From Neoceratodus forsteri (taxonomy: Eukaryota; Chordata; Ceratodontiformes; Ceratodontidae): a stretch of DNA of 64,000 nucleotides. Of this stretch, positions 11,690-22,410 are shown piece by piece. The notes below the pieces were generated by a model. That model was given only the letters and a program-made list of their open reading frames with translations. It made no database searches and was not told the DNA's origin. Within the stretch, counting starts at the first letter, position 1; the number at the start of each line of letters is the position of its first letter. Both the position numbers and the translations under genes were made by a program. The stretch lies in contig CM028129.1 in the NCBI GenBank assembly GCA_016271365.2, positions 1,005,343,501-1,005,407,500 of the forward strand, given 5' to 3'.

Positions 11690-12138
11690 TGCCTATCGCG
11701 CTGTTCAGACAGTGCCATCGGTCCACATCACGCTGTCATTGAACAGCGCGATAGAGCCGTACACATGCCAGACGTACAGCGCCAGGGGACAAAGGTCGGT
11801 CACAGGGTCATGGGTCAGTGGCGCAAGGCCACGCACAGCGCCACTGGATGTCCACATGTCCTGGGTGATCAGACACCTGCGTGCCAGTGCTACAGTGGAC
11901 TATTGCGCAGTACTGCCACAGCGCCATATGGTGACCAGCGCTGTAGCGCCATTGGCACAATGGTGGCCGTGGCCTGAATTGCTGATCGCGCTCAGCACGT
12001 CATCAGTGTGGCAGATGCCTGCGTAAGCTACCTGGGCATACACAATGCAGTGTACCACACAGTCACAGAAATGCGCCATTGGCTCCGCCAGCTCAACTGT
12101 ATTGCGCAAAGTGCAACGGCGCGATATTCAGCCGACAC

Positions 12139-12231
12139 ATGCAAATCATCTGATCAGCCATTCAAAGGCGCGGTGGCACGATTTGCATCTCATTAATTGC
12201 TCCTCCTAATTTGCATGCATTGCGCTATAAA
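12139..12231 (+). promoter_or_regulatory. Candidate promoter: octamers and TATA box
   Basis: Three octamer motifs (ATGCAAAT 12139-12146; ATTTGCAT 12181-12188 and 12209-12216) precede TATAAA at 12226-12231, about 150 bp upstream of the ATG at 12378. The region lies between two divergent gene relics (11689 minus, 12378 plus). Octamer-like sites also occur near the ends of the related elements at about 515-590 and 50690-50755. The function is inferred from motif and position. Confidence 0.45.
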
Positions 12232-12377
12232 TGTACGACATTGGGCTGCGCTGGCCAGATTTGGTTACTGTAGGTGAGAGGTGGGTTGCATGCTGTGTGA
12301 TGTTCTGGTCAATGGTCATGGGATAGCGCTGTAGACTGCACAGTGACAGGTGTCACTTCCACCCATACAGATCGACA

Positions 12378-14018
12378 TGACCGAGCAGAGCCAAGGTGAG
12401 GGTGAGGATGGTGGGCAGAGGAGGCCCAACTTCACCACGGCGGAGACAGAGGCCCTCTTCAGGCCTACCTGGAGGAGGAGCCACTACTGAGTGGACGGCG
12501 GGGCACCCCCAGGCCCGTGCGGCTGCATGGGAGGGGGTAGCTCGGGCAGTGAACCTGCACGGAAGCCACCAGCGCTCCGTGCAGGAATGCAAAAAGAAGA
12601 TGGAGACAGACCGCAGGAGGGTGAAGGAGAAGGTGGCAGCCCTCAGGGCGGCATGTGCTGGCACAGGCGGGGGCCAGCCAGCGGTGGCGGAGCTGATCCC
12701 AGCTGAGGACCGACTGGCTGTATCAATGCAGTGGAGTGCTATTGAGGGCGTACCAGGAGGTGGATTCCAGACAGATGGAAGCCCATCACCGCGCAGTATG
12801 ACATGCTGGTGGTGTTGGAGAGGTTGTTCACATGCACTCACATGTCCTCACTTTCTGTTACAGATCCTGTTCGTCCTCAGGGGATGGTGGTGGTGGGTCC
12901 AGGCAGTGAGGAAGACCTGCTGGAGTTGGAGGAGGGTCCATCCACCTCTGTCACCAGCCAGCATGCACTGCACCAGCATGCACGCCTGACTGCCAACTCT
13001 GTTGTCGGTGAGTCAGGTGTGGGGGGTGCACAGCCTGTGTCTCAGCAGTCTGGCATGCAAGCATGCCGGCACGCTGTGACTGTGGCTGTAACGCGTGCCT
13101 GCACCATTGATGATGCAAGGACAGCAATGGGCAGTGACATGTGTATCCATAGCGGACACAGCAGACCATACGTGCCCTGGGCCTGCTGGTTCCAACGTGT
13201 GTGCCAGCATGTCGGCACAGTCCCAGGCTGTGCCTGTCAGCACCGGTGGGGCAGCACCGGTGGCTGTGCAGGTGTCTGGCACTGTTGCGGCCACAGCAGT
13301 GGAATGAGTGGTCCCTGGGGCACAGCGGTTGGAGGGGCAGCAGCAGCAGTCACCCACCAGGTCTGGGGGTACAGTGTCCAGCGGTGGCACATGCCCACCG
13401 CCCTTTGATATGCCCATTCCTGGTCCTGGTGAACAGCGCCCACCCTCAAGGGGTGTTGAGCATCAGGACCTTCCATATCCTGGGGGACAAGATGCCGTTG
13501 TGGCACAGTACCCATTTGAAGAGCACATCTGCCTGCTGCGGGAATCAGTACAGCAGCAAAGGTGGGTTGCAATGTCCGTGGAGGCACTGTGCGTGGCTGT
13601 GGAGTGGCACAGCAGGGACTGTGCTCTGATCCTTGCAGAGATGGTCCATATGCGGATGGATGTGACCGCCGCCATTGACAGGCAGACCCAGGCATTGGTC
13701 GCTGTCGTGGCTGCATTGGGCACACAGGCAGGTGCCCCTGTACCGCGCACCCGACACAGTACGCTCTCCACTCCCCGTTCCCGGTGTCGTGCGACACCCA
13801 GCCTGTCGATGCCGGGTTCTGCTGTGGGCATCCCAAGCACCCCTGGTGCAGGTATGTTTGGCATACTACAGACCCCAGTGCGGACAAGGTCGCGATCGCG
13901 CAGTGGGACCCCTGGTGGTCCATCGGTGCCACCCATGTGCCCTGCTCAGCCTGCCAGTGCTGTTGGGTCTGGCGGGGCTGCCCATGCATCCACGGTGGCG
14001 TGGAACAGTGCAACATGA
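12378..14018 (+). pseudogene. Harbinger SANT/Myb-like protein 2 (MSANTD type)
   Basis: The ATG at 12378 opens a frame with 'RRPNFTTAETEAL', the usual start of a Myb/SANT-like DNA-binding domain. After two frameshifts (near 12458 and 12515) the domain continues as 'ARAAAWEGVARAVNLHG' and 'QRSVQECKKKMETDRRRVKEK'. An intron appears to run from GTTGTT near 12823 to 'ttctgttacag' at 12863. Exon 2 (12864-13007) is acidic ('EEDLLELEEG') and ends at a gtgagt donor. A later exon (about 13300-14018) encodes 'VQQQRWVAMSVEALCVAVEW' and a Ser/Pro/Arg-rich tail. This protein is distinct from the minus-strand SANT/Myb gene. The long minus-strand open frame over 13237-14415 is a shadow. Confidence 0.7.
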
Positions 14019-14561
14019 CTGACCTGTCTCCCAGTGGGGCCCTGTCTGGTGCTGCCCTGTGTGCAATGTGCGTCATGGTGGGCAGTGCACTGGTGGGTGC
14101 CCTGCCCATCACGCTGACATATGGACCACCTGCACCCATCCGACTGCTGTCCACAGGTGTGTGTGCATGATGATGCCTGCATTGTACTGTACACCAAGGT
14201 GCAGGGTGCCCAGCATCTGACACTACGTACTTGGACAGTACAGGTGGTGGGTGTGGTCTGTGGATCTGTATGTTTGCCATGTCTGTTCCTGCTCTGCTGT
14301 GCACCTGCCCATGTATGCTTTGTGCCTGGTGTGTGTGTGTGTCCATATGACTGTTCACCCTCCCGGATGGTGTGTTTGTGTGCCTGGTCCTTTCCACTCC
14401 CTTGCTATCATGCACCCTGGTGTGTTACTCTCTGTGCCTGTGGGTTGCGCCAGGACAGTGTTGGTGCACATGGCCCTTGACTTACCTGTGTCGTGCATAA
14501 TGCTCCTCCGTGATGGTGTCCCGGTGCAGCTGGGCCTGCCGGATCAGTCGGGGTCCCGCCG

Positions 14562-15851
14562 TCAAAGGGGGGGCTGCTCATCACCATCATCACCAGCGCC
14601 GCTGGCGTCCCCATCTCTGTCCCCCTCCTCGACCTGAATGGCTATCCCACAGTCTTTGGCCATGTTGTGCAGGATAAAACAGGCCAGGAATATCCCACAG
14701 GCCTTTGAGGGGCTGTACTGTAGGGCACCGCTGGAGGTGTCTAGGCATCGGAAGCATGCCTCGAGCATCCCAAACACCCGCTCGATGATGTTGCGTGTGG
14801 CGGCATGCGCCTCATTATAGCGTTGCTGCGATGGGGTCATGAGGCGCCGGTATGGTGTGAGCAGCCAGGGACGGAGTGGGTATCCGCTGTCACCTGTGTG
14901 GAGATGGTGGAGATGAGTATCATGTTCAGGTCCATATTGCCAATATCCCTGTGCCACTACCATAGCACCTGTGGCATCCCACCCTTGCCCCGTTTGCAGA
15001 TTCCTACATGCGTACTCACCCACTAGATGGCCTGTGGGGATGTCCCCACTCTCGAATTGATGGCACAGTGTGGACTGATACCATATAAAGGCATCATGTG
15101 CTCCACCAGGGTGTGTGGCACAGACATTGATTATGCGCCCAGTGGCATCACACACCACCTGGCAGTTGACACTGGAATAGCCCTTCCTGTTCCTATATGC
15201 AGCCCCATCGGGGCCAGGTGGTGTGCGAATGGCCACATGGGTGCAGTCTATGGCCTCTAGCACGCCAGGCATATGTGCTACCCTGTGGAACTCCTGCATG
15301 TTTGCTGTACGCTGTGCCGCGGTGCTGGGGAAATGGATGTGCTCCGCAGCATGTGGCAGCAGTGCACTGAGGAATTGGGTGAGGATGCGTGATGTGGCCA
15401 ACTGTGTGATGCCTGTGGTGTCCCCTGTTGGCCTCTGGAAGGTGCCCGTGGTGAGCAGGCACATGCAGGCTGTCACCTTGGTCTCCACCGACAGAGCATG
15501 ACTCCGTCATGAGGGTGCCTGCAACACATCACTGCACAGCTCACAGAGCCGTCTCAGTATTGCCTGTTCAGGTGGTACCGGCCCGCGATCTCTACATCTG
15601 TGTGTACAGCTCAAAGCTGATCGGGCCGCAGTACTGCCTGTTGGGGGCGTGCACGCTGATGGGCCTTCCACGGCCACGTCCCTGCAGCATGCATTCTCAC
15701 CCCTCATTACAGCTTCCATGTGGAAGCTGGCACTGTCCATCTCCTGGCTTGTGACCCCCCCTGGCTGATGTTGCTCTGTTACCCCCGCTGTCCTGACTGC
15801 TACCTCCACTGCACCGGGTACCTCCGCTGGCCTCTGCAGCCTATGGCCCAC
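14562..15851 (-). pseudogene. Harbinger (HARBI1-like) DDE transposase
   Basis: The protein reads from about 15851 to 14562. It includes 'LEAIDCTHVAI' (first Asp), 'HPGGAHDAFIW' (second Asp), 'GDSGYPLRPWLLTPY' and 'ATRNIIERVFGMLEA' (Glu), the pattern of PIF/Harbinger transposases. The catalytic residues look intact, but one in-frame TGA interrupts the N-terminal part at 15507-15509; homology to the second copy at 48770-47507 continues through it. A GT-AG intron of 126 bp (14894-15019) separates 'GHLVG' from 'GDSGYPL'; it has no stop, so it can be read through in frame. In an intact element this enzyme cuts and joins the terminal inverted repeats. Confidence 0.88.
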
Positions 15852-16606
15852 ACAACTTCCCTTACCTGCCCTGTTCTAGACTGTCACTGTCTGTCTTTCT
15901 CTGTCTGTCTCGCTTGGCATCCCTGTAGCGTTCTTACGCCTCTTCCTTGAGCCTTTTGATTTTGGCTCATTTCCGCTGTGGTGCAACTTCCGGCCGTTCC
16001 ACTATTGCGCATTGCACAACCCTTTGAATATCGCATTGCGCTCTTTATGCAGGGATCTACCCCCTTGGTTGCGCATGCCTTCATTTGCATTACGCTGTTG
16101 CTCAGCCTGTTTTCGGTGGCGCAACTGCCTCCTGCGAATATCGCAAGATGGTGCACTTCCGGACTTGCGATGGTGCAACCCTTTTGAATATCCGCCCTCT
16201 GTCTCTTGTAAAGGGTTCAGTGTCAGCCTCCTTGTTGGTCTGTCCGCTTTGTGTAACCTGGATCCATTACCTTGGTCTTCTTTTGTGAATACCGAGCAGA
16301 AAAAATTGTTGAGAATCTCGGCTTTGCCTTTGTAACTTTCCTCGTTTTGTCTGTCATCCGTTGTGAGTCTAATGATGCCCCCTTTTATTTTCCTTTTTTC
16401 CCTAATGTAACGATAAAAAGTTTTGTCACCTTCTTAACTTCTCTTGCTATTTTTTCTTCTGTTTGAGCTTTGGCCATTTTGACTGCCTTTCCAGCTTCCT
16501 TGAGTTTTGTTTTGTAGTCTTCCATTTCAGCATCTGCTTTTGTCTCCTTGAATCTTTTGTATGCTTTTTTCTTTTCTTTTCTTTTTGATACTACTTTTTC
16601 AGTATA

Positions 16607-17617
16607 CTAGAGAGGTTTTTTGTATTTCTTGGATTTTTTAACTTGTTTGGTGCACTGGGCCATCACTGTGAGTATTGTATCCTTCAGTGCCACCCACTTT
16701 TGTTCTACCGTATCCTCTGCTTTGTTGTTGAGAGGTTTGATGCATGTTTTCATTTGTGCAAAATTGGCCTTTTGAAATCCAGGACTGAAAGTTTGTTGTG
16801 GGTGCTCTCCACTTTCTGGTGACCTTGAATGAGAGGTCCTATGGTCACTGGAACTTAGGTTGCTGCCCACTTCTAAGTCTGAGATCCTGTTGCTATTTGT
16901 GAGCACAAGGTCCAGAATAGATTATTCTCTGGTTGGTGAGGTCACCATCTGTACTAGACCTGCTTCTTGCACTGTAAGGAGAAAGTCTCTGCTCCTTTCT
17001 GTGGAAGCAGCATATGAGAGACAATATATGTCTGGTAGATTGAAGTCTCCCATTAGCAACAATTCTCCCTTATCCGCCATCTGTAAGATGGATTCCAGGA
17101 GCTCCTTGTTGTCATCTTTATCATGGGATGGAGGTCTGTATACCACCCCAACCTAGACAGGTGTCTTGCTCCCTGCACCAAGGGTGGCCCAGAGGACTTC
17201 TGTGTCAGTGTTTAGTCCTTGAGTTTCTATGGTGTTAATGCTGTATTTTACATATAGTGCTACCCCTCCACCTTTCTTACCCTTTCAATCCCTTCTGAAA
17301 AGGGTGTAACCTGGGATGGCTACCTCCCAGGTGTGGTTCTCTGTGAACCAGGTTTCTGTGACTGCAACCCAGTCTATGTTTGCTTCCATGAGTAAGGCAG
17401 TTAAATCATTGATTTTGTTTGCCAGGCTGCAAGCATTTACACATGCAGCCTGCCATTTTGGTTCTGACGTATTTACATATTGATTGGGGTTTTTGCCCTT
17501 CTGTTTTTTTTTCTTTGAGTACTTTGTCTTAAGACTTAGTCTAAAAGTTTGATCTGATGAGTGGGGAGTGCCAACCCTATCCCTTTGTGACCCAAAGGCT
17601 GTTGTTGGACTCCCCAT
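16607..17617 (-). pseudogene. CR1 ORF2 apurinic-type endonuclease domain
   Basis: Minus-strand frames give the endonuclease motifs in order: 'ACVNACSLANKINDL' then 'WVAVTETWF' (17617-17285), 'VYRPPSHDKDDNKELLESI' with 'LLMGDFNLPDI' (17146-16922), and 'DLEVGSNLSSSDHRTSHS' (16906-16607), where the SDH histidine is catalytic. Frames are broken between the three pieces. In CR1 this domain nicks target DNA. The C-terminal linker runs on to 16198, where the Harbinger begins. Confidence 0.88.
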
Positions 17618-17783
17618 CTCTAATTTAAATGTGTGACAAAGACATCAAACTTCTGGCAAAGGCTCCAGGTGCCCTCCTTTGTAAGGTGAAGACCATCATA
17701 TCTAAAGAACTGTCTTTTCCCAGAATGTGTTCCAGTTCCCAATGAATTTGAAGCCATTCCCCGTGCAACCCTTGTCCAGGTAT

Positions 17784-18582
17784 TTAGCTCAGAAATGTTT
17801 TCTCTCTCATCATCTTCCTATTGGATCCCAGTTGCCAAATTGGAAGAATCTTAAAGAAAGACACAGAGGATGAAAATTGAGTTAATTTGTCCCTAGTGAG
17901 AGCATGTGCCTCTTTGTCTCCTCCACTGGCCAGGTTGTTGGTGCCTATGTGGACTAAGACATGTGGTTTCATTCCAATTTGCTGCACAATCCTAGAATAT
18001 GGTTTGTGTCCCTGAATGCTGATGATACTGGATTGTGATGTTTGTCTGTTTTGTTTGCTGGATGTGTTGCTCTACTCCATGGATCATAGAGTCTCCAATG
18101 ATTAGCACCTGCTGTATAGGTTTACTAGTTGCTTTAGTGTTGTTTGCTGTTTGTGCACCTGGTTTCTGAGAGGTTCTGCCTCACTGCTACCCCTGCCCTG
18201 ATGTTTGGCATGGGTGACAGTGGTGCATCCATCTCCTGTGGCGTGGCTTGACCCTTTGTCTCAACTTTTGACATGGGGGACGGGGTGCATTTATTTTGTT
18301 TCCTGCTTGTGTCTGTGAGTCCAGTGATAGGACCTGATTCACAGCCCCCACAGCCTGTATGGTTGGCTTGGGTGCAACTGGTGTGAATCTAGTTGTTGTA
18401 ATTACAGGTGTATTGCTATGTTGCTGTTTGTGTTTGTTACACAGTTTTGTGACCACCTGCCAGTCCCCGTGTTCCACTGACCTTTGTGTTAGAGGTGTTC
18501 CTGGATGGTTTGGCTGTGGCAGTGTGTCTTGTGGCTTGGTCTCAAGGAGCTTGTTGTTGAGATGAGCAATCTCCACCCACAT
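17784..18582 (-). pseudogene. CR1 ORF1 with esterase-like segment
   Basis: The frame at 18582-18187 is Gln/Pro/Thr-rich with no clear domain. The frame at 17987-17784 reads 'HVLVHIGTNNLASGGDKEA', matching the HxGTND block of the SGNH-esterase domain found in ORF1 of many CR1 elements. The Asn-Asp is changed to Asn-Asn. A stretch of lost frame lies between. In CR1 this protein is thought to bind RNA or membrane lipids; here it is a relic at the 5' end of the element. Confidence 0.7.
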
Positions 18583-18610
18583 GGCGTGGAGCTGATGTTG
18601 TAGGTTTCCT

Positions 18611-19899
18611 ATAACATAACATGGGGCAATGTCCTATATTACAGTTGATGTGTCAGTGAACATTGCCCCACAGCATCTGCAGTTAACAAAGTTCATCATT
18701 CTTTATTTTAATTGGACACAAGAAACTGGTAAGAGGTACCTATTAGGAATAGAAACTAAATCCAATGTTTTTATATATAGGTTTATAGAAGTTTGGGAAG
18801 TAGCATATAGTTTTCAGTGCTTACTATCTGTATTTTATTTTAAGTTTGCGATGGCTTAAGACAGTCCTTTCATGCCACTTACACAGTGTGTAGTAATACT
18901 AGTAGATTATATTTGTGCATAGAACATAATACATATAACAGTATTTCATTCACAAGAAAAAAACTATTTATTTGTGCTGCTCAGCTCTCATTGTAATACA
19001 GCTGTAATAGGTTGTGGGGGAGAATTAGACCAAAGGCTTCCTTTGCACAGATAATACACATCCTCTTTTCAACAGCTGGGAAAATGGACAGCTAGATGAC
19101 TTAGTTTAAAAAGTGTATTCTTTACTTTTCAAATGCTCCTTACACCACAATAGCTGACTGAAAATATAAACAGAGGCAATGAATTTGACATAGGAGAAGT
19201 AAGTGAAAATACACAACACTGCATACATGAGACTTCTCCTTCCTTTAAGCAGCAGATTTGGGAGGTCGTATCTTAATGATCAAATGTTATTTATGTTAAA
19301 AGCATTTGACAGTTCTTGAAATAACAAAGTACCTCTTGTGTGTGCATTAGAACTTAATTAAACTTGTCATGCTAGACAGGGCTTGCTAGACACATGTAAG
19401 GGGGCTGGAATCCTTATCTTAGATGCTACAATATATTGTTATGTTAAAAGCACTTGACAGGTCTTGAGTTCCAGCAACCCAGTGAAGAGAAGGGAGTATT
19501 TTATTCAACTGGGTAGTGATTTGCAGTTGTTGTTGTTGGATACACTGAAAAGCACTAAAATGTGCTTCATTATCCCATTTTTTCAGCTACAGATAGCAAG
19601 ATGGCTGTAGGTTCCACCCACAGCCATAAAACAACTTCCCAAACAATTTCTTTCCCATGCTAGGAAATTCATGATTTTCTAAGTTAAACATTAAGTCTGT
19701 TAGTGTATCTCTAGATTCATTACACACGAAAACATTGTTACCCATGTTCTATAGCCACATGCATTTAAATTCTCATTGTCCTGTGACAACCAACATTCTG
19801 GGTATTCAGCATTACTCAGTTTGGGGCTAATATCAAGACAGTTCAAAATTAAATTGTTGTTACCTGGTGAAGTTTCTCCTAATGAAGACCCACCTGGGA
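18611..19899. other. Unassigned interval
   Basis: No coding signal. A short sequence 'atgttaaaagcatttgacag' near 19291 is repeated, diverged, near 19440, suggesting a small dispersed or duplicated repeat about 150 bp apart. Otherwise featureless and AT-rich. Confidence 0.4.
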
Positions 19900-20045
19900 G
19901 AAATGCTATGGCATCTCTGCTTGGGAGTAAGGCTTGCCACTTAATTCTCAGTCACCCACATCTGTATTCACTTTCGGATTTTCCTGAATAAATCCACAAA
20001 CAGACATTTTCATCTGGATTGTGATTTTTTTCCCCCTTGGCTGAC
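19900..20045 (-). repeat. Unclassified interspersed repeat, copy 2
   Basis: Reverse-complement match to 2440-2590 (see 'gggagtaaggc' at 19923 and 'ccttggctgactgtg' at 20035). No coding or terminal structure. Confidence 0.6.
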
Positions 20046-20149
20046 TGTGCTGTTTTGGTTATTGGAGGGTCACTGTTTCCTGCCTGTCAATTGTTGTAGG
20101 TCCCTGATTAACTGTTTTGAGATCTAATGTTGGGTGACCGGTACAGCAC

Positions 20150-20470
20150 TCCCTCCACCATGGTCTGTCACTGTCCTCCGCAGTGTCCCCAACCCAATCT
20201 ACCAGTGAAATGAATTAAACTCTCACCCTCCCTCTGGAACCCATGCCCTCGTCTTCCCCCACTCCACCACTCTGACACGTAATTAATTTTACTGTACCAG
20301 TGAGTGACTAGCACAGCCCTCCTTCCACTACAAGCAGTCACGGCCTTCACCTGTGTCCCCAGCTGATAAATATCTGAGAAAAAAAACCTCACCCACCCTC
20401 TGGAACCCACACCACCCTCCTTCTGCCTCCCCCACAGGAACCTGTAATTCAGACCCTCATTACAGATCCT
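20150..20470 (+). repeat. Tandem duplication, unit about 165 bp
   Basis: The two halves, about 20150-20316 and 20317-20470, share 'cctctggaaccca' and surrounding pyrimidine-rich blocks in the same order. They are well diverged. Confidence 0.45.
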
Positions 20471-20690
20471 CAGGGTCCCTTGACAGCAATTCGTAAATGG
20501 CCACTGATGTGCTCCACTACCCGAAATTAAGAAAATTGGTGGTAATCATTTCTAAGTTCATCAATGTGGGTACTACACATGTGCCTGTACTTAGGAAAAA
20601 ACATGAAAATCATCACAAACATTTTTCTGAGTCCAGCAATGTATGTACTATGGATTCACCTTGGCTTAGAAAATATCCCACTTTTCTAAC

Positions 20691-20902
20691 TTTTTTTTTT
20701 ATTCTTTTATTAACCGGATAAGGCCCACTAAGCAGAAGTGCCTGTTTTCAGGGTGTTCTGGGAGCACTGGGAGGCTAAGTGACTTGCTTAGAGGTCACAC
20801 AGTATGCAAATGAAGGTTGTGGAATCAAACCCAGGTCTGTCTGCTGGATGTACCAAGCTCATTCACAGCTCATTACTCTAACCTCTAGGCTATACTGCCT
20901 TC
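20691..20902 (-). mobile_element. tRNA-derived CORE (MIR-like) SINE
   Basis: Read on the minus strand, the element opens 'ggcagtatagcctagaggtt' (tRNA-like A-box region). A B-box-like 'gggtttgattcc' (20821-20832) follows, and then 'ctgtgtgacctctaagcaag', the conserved core of MIR/CORE SINEs. It ends 'cctgaaaacaggcacttctg' and 'cttatccggttaataaaag' plus an A-rich tail. That end matches the 3' end of the 2A-LINE family in this window (34298-34375, 4065-4130). SINEs are transcribed by RNA polymerase III and mobilised by a partner LINE; the shared tail names the likely partner. Confidence 0.8.
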
Positions 20903-21640
20903 ATCATATCTTAGCCAGTGTTGACCATTATAGACCCAACTTTCAGAGGTGGACAAGTCTCACCTCACCTCACAACCATTTCAGTGGTACATTTGAAATC
21001 TGACCAAAAATATATGCGCTGGTTTAGCCCAAAATACATTTTAGCCCAGATTTACAAGGTGCCACATGTTCGGAGATTGTGAGAAGGGGCCAGCCCTCTG
21101 AACATTGAGCTCAAATGGCCAAACTGTGTGCCAAATGGCCCAGTGATAGTGCGTCGATATTACCATGTAGGTGACCCAAGTTCGGTCACTGCACTGGGAG
21201 GCAGGTTGGGCCTAAGGAGCTGCCACATGGCAATGCACCTCAGACAAGGAGGATCGGCAGCAATGCTGGCTCCACAATGACCACTGAGGGAGGACCAGGG
21301 AGCTTGCTTCTGCTACAGGGTTGGCTGTGTTCATCTCAGGCCTAGGAGCTAAGCTCATGTCAGGAGAGGTGGGAGGGAACCAGCCTAAAGGAAGAAAATC
21401 CCCAGTTCCATCTGAATGATGGTCTGAACCTTGGGGACTTCCCTGGGTCCTAGTGCCTGTCTGTTCTGGATCCTAGTTACATAGTGAACTGCCTCAGGTG
21501 AGGATGGCCTTCCGCCTGGAGCCCCTGCCACACAGGCAAGCAATGGGGTAACTGGTGATTTACTAGGGTCTCGGGGGAGACTTAGGTTCCAGACCTGACA
21601 TGGCACATCCTTGGGATCAGGGTATATATCTGGGGACAAA
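20903..21640. other. Mostly unassigned, with one SINE
   Basis: Apart from the tRNA-like SINE head at about 21130, I see no gene. Composition is mixed and GC rises after 21200. Confidence 0.35.
21130..21250 (+). mobile_element. Possible tRNA-derived SINE
   Basis: 'ggcccagtgatagtgcgtcg' resembles a tRNA A box region, and 'gtgacccaagttcggtcact' about 45 bp later resembles a B box (GGTTCGA-like). The spacing is right for a tRNA head. The body downstream is unrecognised, so this is tentative. Confidence 0.45.
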
Positions 21641-21717
21641 GGTGGATTGGGGAGAAAAAACACTAATGAAAAACAGCAAAAACTGTCCAGGATAGTTAAA
21701 AAGAGGGAAATGTTTTA

Positions 21718-22250
21718 AAGTCCAGATGCATGCACAGTACATACAGTATATTAAAACAATAAAAAGAAGGTGCACAAGAATTCCTGAAGGTGCAGTCTAT
21801 AAGCGTAAGTAGCTCAAACAAACCCAAATAGAAAGTGCCGCACACACCAAGGCTTATAAGGACTCAATTTATTTATTAAAAATCACCACATGTCAAACAA
21901 ACCCTGTGTGCATTCACCCTCAAAATGGGCTTCATGGGGATCCCCCTGATGCAGCCTGTTTTGAGATAGTATCACATGGAGTTGTGCCATGTGTTGATTT
22001 TATGGATGATCACTTAGCTGGTGTGTTTTAATTTTGGCGCAATACACACGTTCCTGGACTTCAGAAAACCATGAAAATTGTCATGAAAAGTCCAGGTGCA
22101 TGCACAATATATGCATTTTGGTCTTAAAAAAACACACCAACAAACAAAAAACAAAAAAGGTGTTGCAAAAATGTTTTGAGTCCAGCACAAACAAACTGTT
22201 AAAAGCACCAAACGGTTATGAAAAATGTACTAAATCCTAGTTAGGACTCA
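21718..22250 (+). repeat. Dispersed repeat pair with possible insertion
   Basis: 'aaagtccagatgcatgcaca' at about 21718 and 'aaagtccaggtgcatgcaca' at about 22086 begin two similar stretches, each followed by an A-rich run and 'aaggtg'. The sequence between them (about 21780-22010), with 'aaggactcaatttatttatt' and 'ccctgatgcagcctg', resembles Penelope-like 3' ends, but I could not confirm this. Confidence 0.35.
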
Positions 22251-22410
22251 TGCCTAGTTAAGTGAAGCAAGTTAGGACTCATGTTGTATTTTGAGCAGGG
22301 AAAAAAGGACCCTGTATGTCCTGCAGGAAGCAAGTTAGGATTCAGCTCCTGCTTCAGGCAGGGCCCAAAATGTCCTGTGCAAAAAAGTTATGACTCATGT
22401 CCAGGGCCAG
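22220..22410 (+). repeat. Internally repeated family, copy 1
   Basis: Contains several diverged repeats of 'aagcaagttaggactca' alternating with 'gggccc...tgtcctg' blocks. The same two blocks recur at 27540-27745. Class unknown. Confidence 0.55.

Larger units (their letters stand above)
9397..16197. mobile_element. Harbinger DNA transposon with three gene relics
   Basis: The termini are GGGCCGGATATTCAAA (9397-9412) and the inverted match TTTGAATATCCGCCC (16183-16197). Inside are a minus-strand HARBI1-like DDE transposase (15851-14562), a plus-strand SANT/Myb-like protein gene (12378-14018) and a minus-strand second SANT/Myb-like gene (11689-about 10400). The motif gatattcaaa/gaatatcgc is repeated subterminally (9480, 16025, 16135). 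The element sits in the linker of a CR1 LINE. A CTG at 9395-9397 may be part of a 3-bp target duplication, but the right side reads CTC/CTG only with a shifted end, so this is unresolved. Length is 6.8 kb. All three genes are damaged. Confidence 0.85.
7825..18610 (-). mobile_element. CR1-type LINE, near full length, split by Harbinger
   Basis: Minus-strand sequence carries the parts of a CR1 element in the expected order: ORF1 with an esterase-like motif (18582-17784), ORF2 endonuclease (17617-16607), linker (to 16198), then reverse transcriptase (9396-8323) and the 3' end near 7830. Sequence on either side of 9397-16197 is continuous in the element, so the Harbinger inside is a later insertion. 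Without it the LINE is about 4 kb, close to full length for CR1. Several frameshifts and stops break both ORFs. Ends are approximate and no target duplication was found. Confidence 0.85.

Noticed and set aside
13237..14415. Minus-strand open frame of 392 codons, the longest in the window
   Set aside because: It lies antisense to the SANT-protein exon in GC-rich sequence, has no domain pattern and is rich in His, Gln and Pro. Treated as a shadow.
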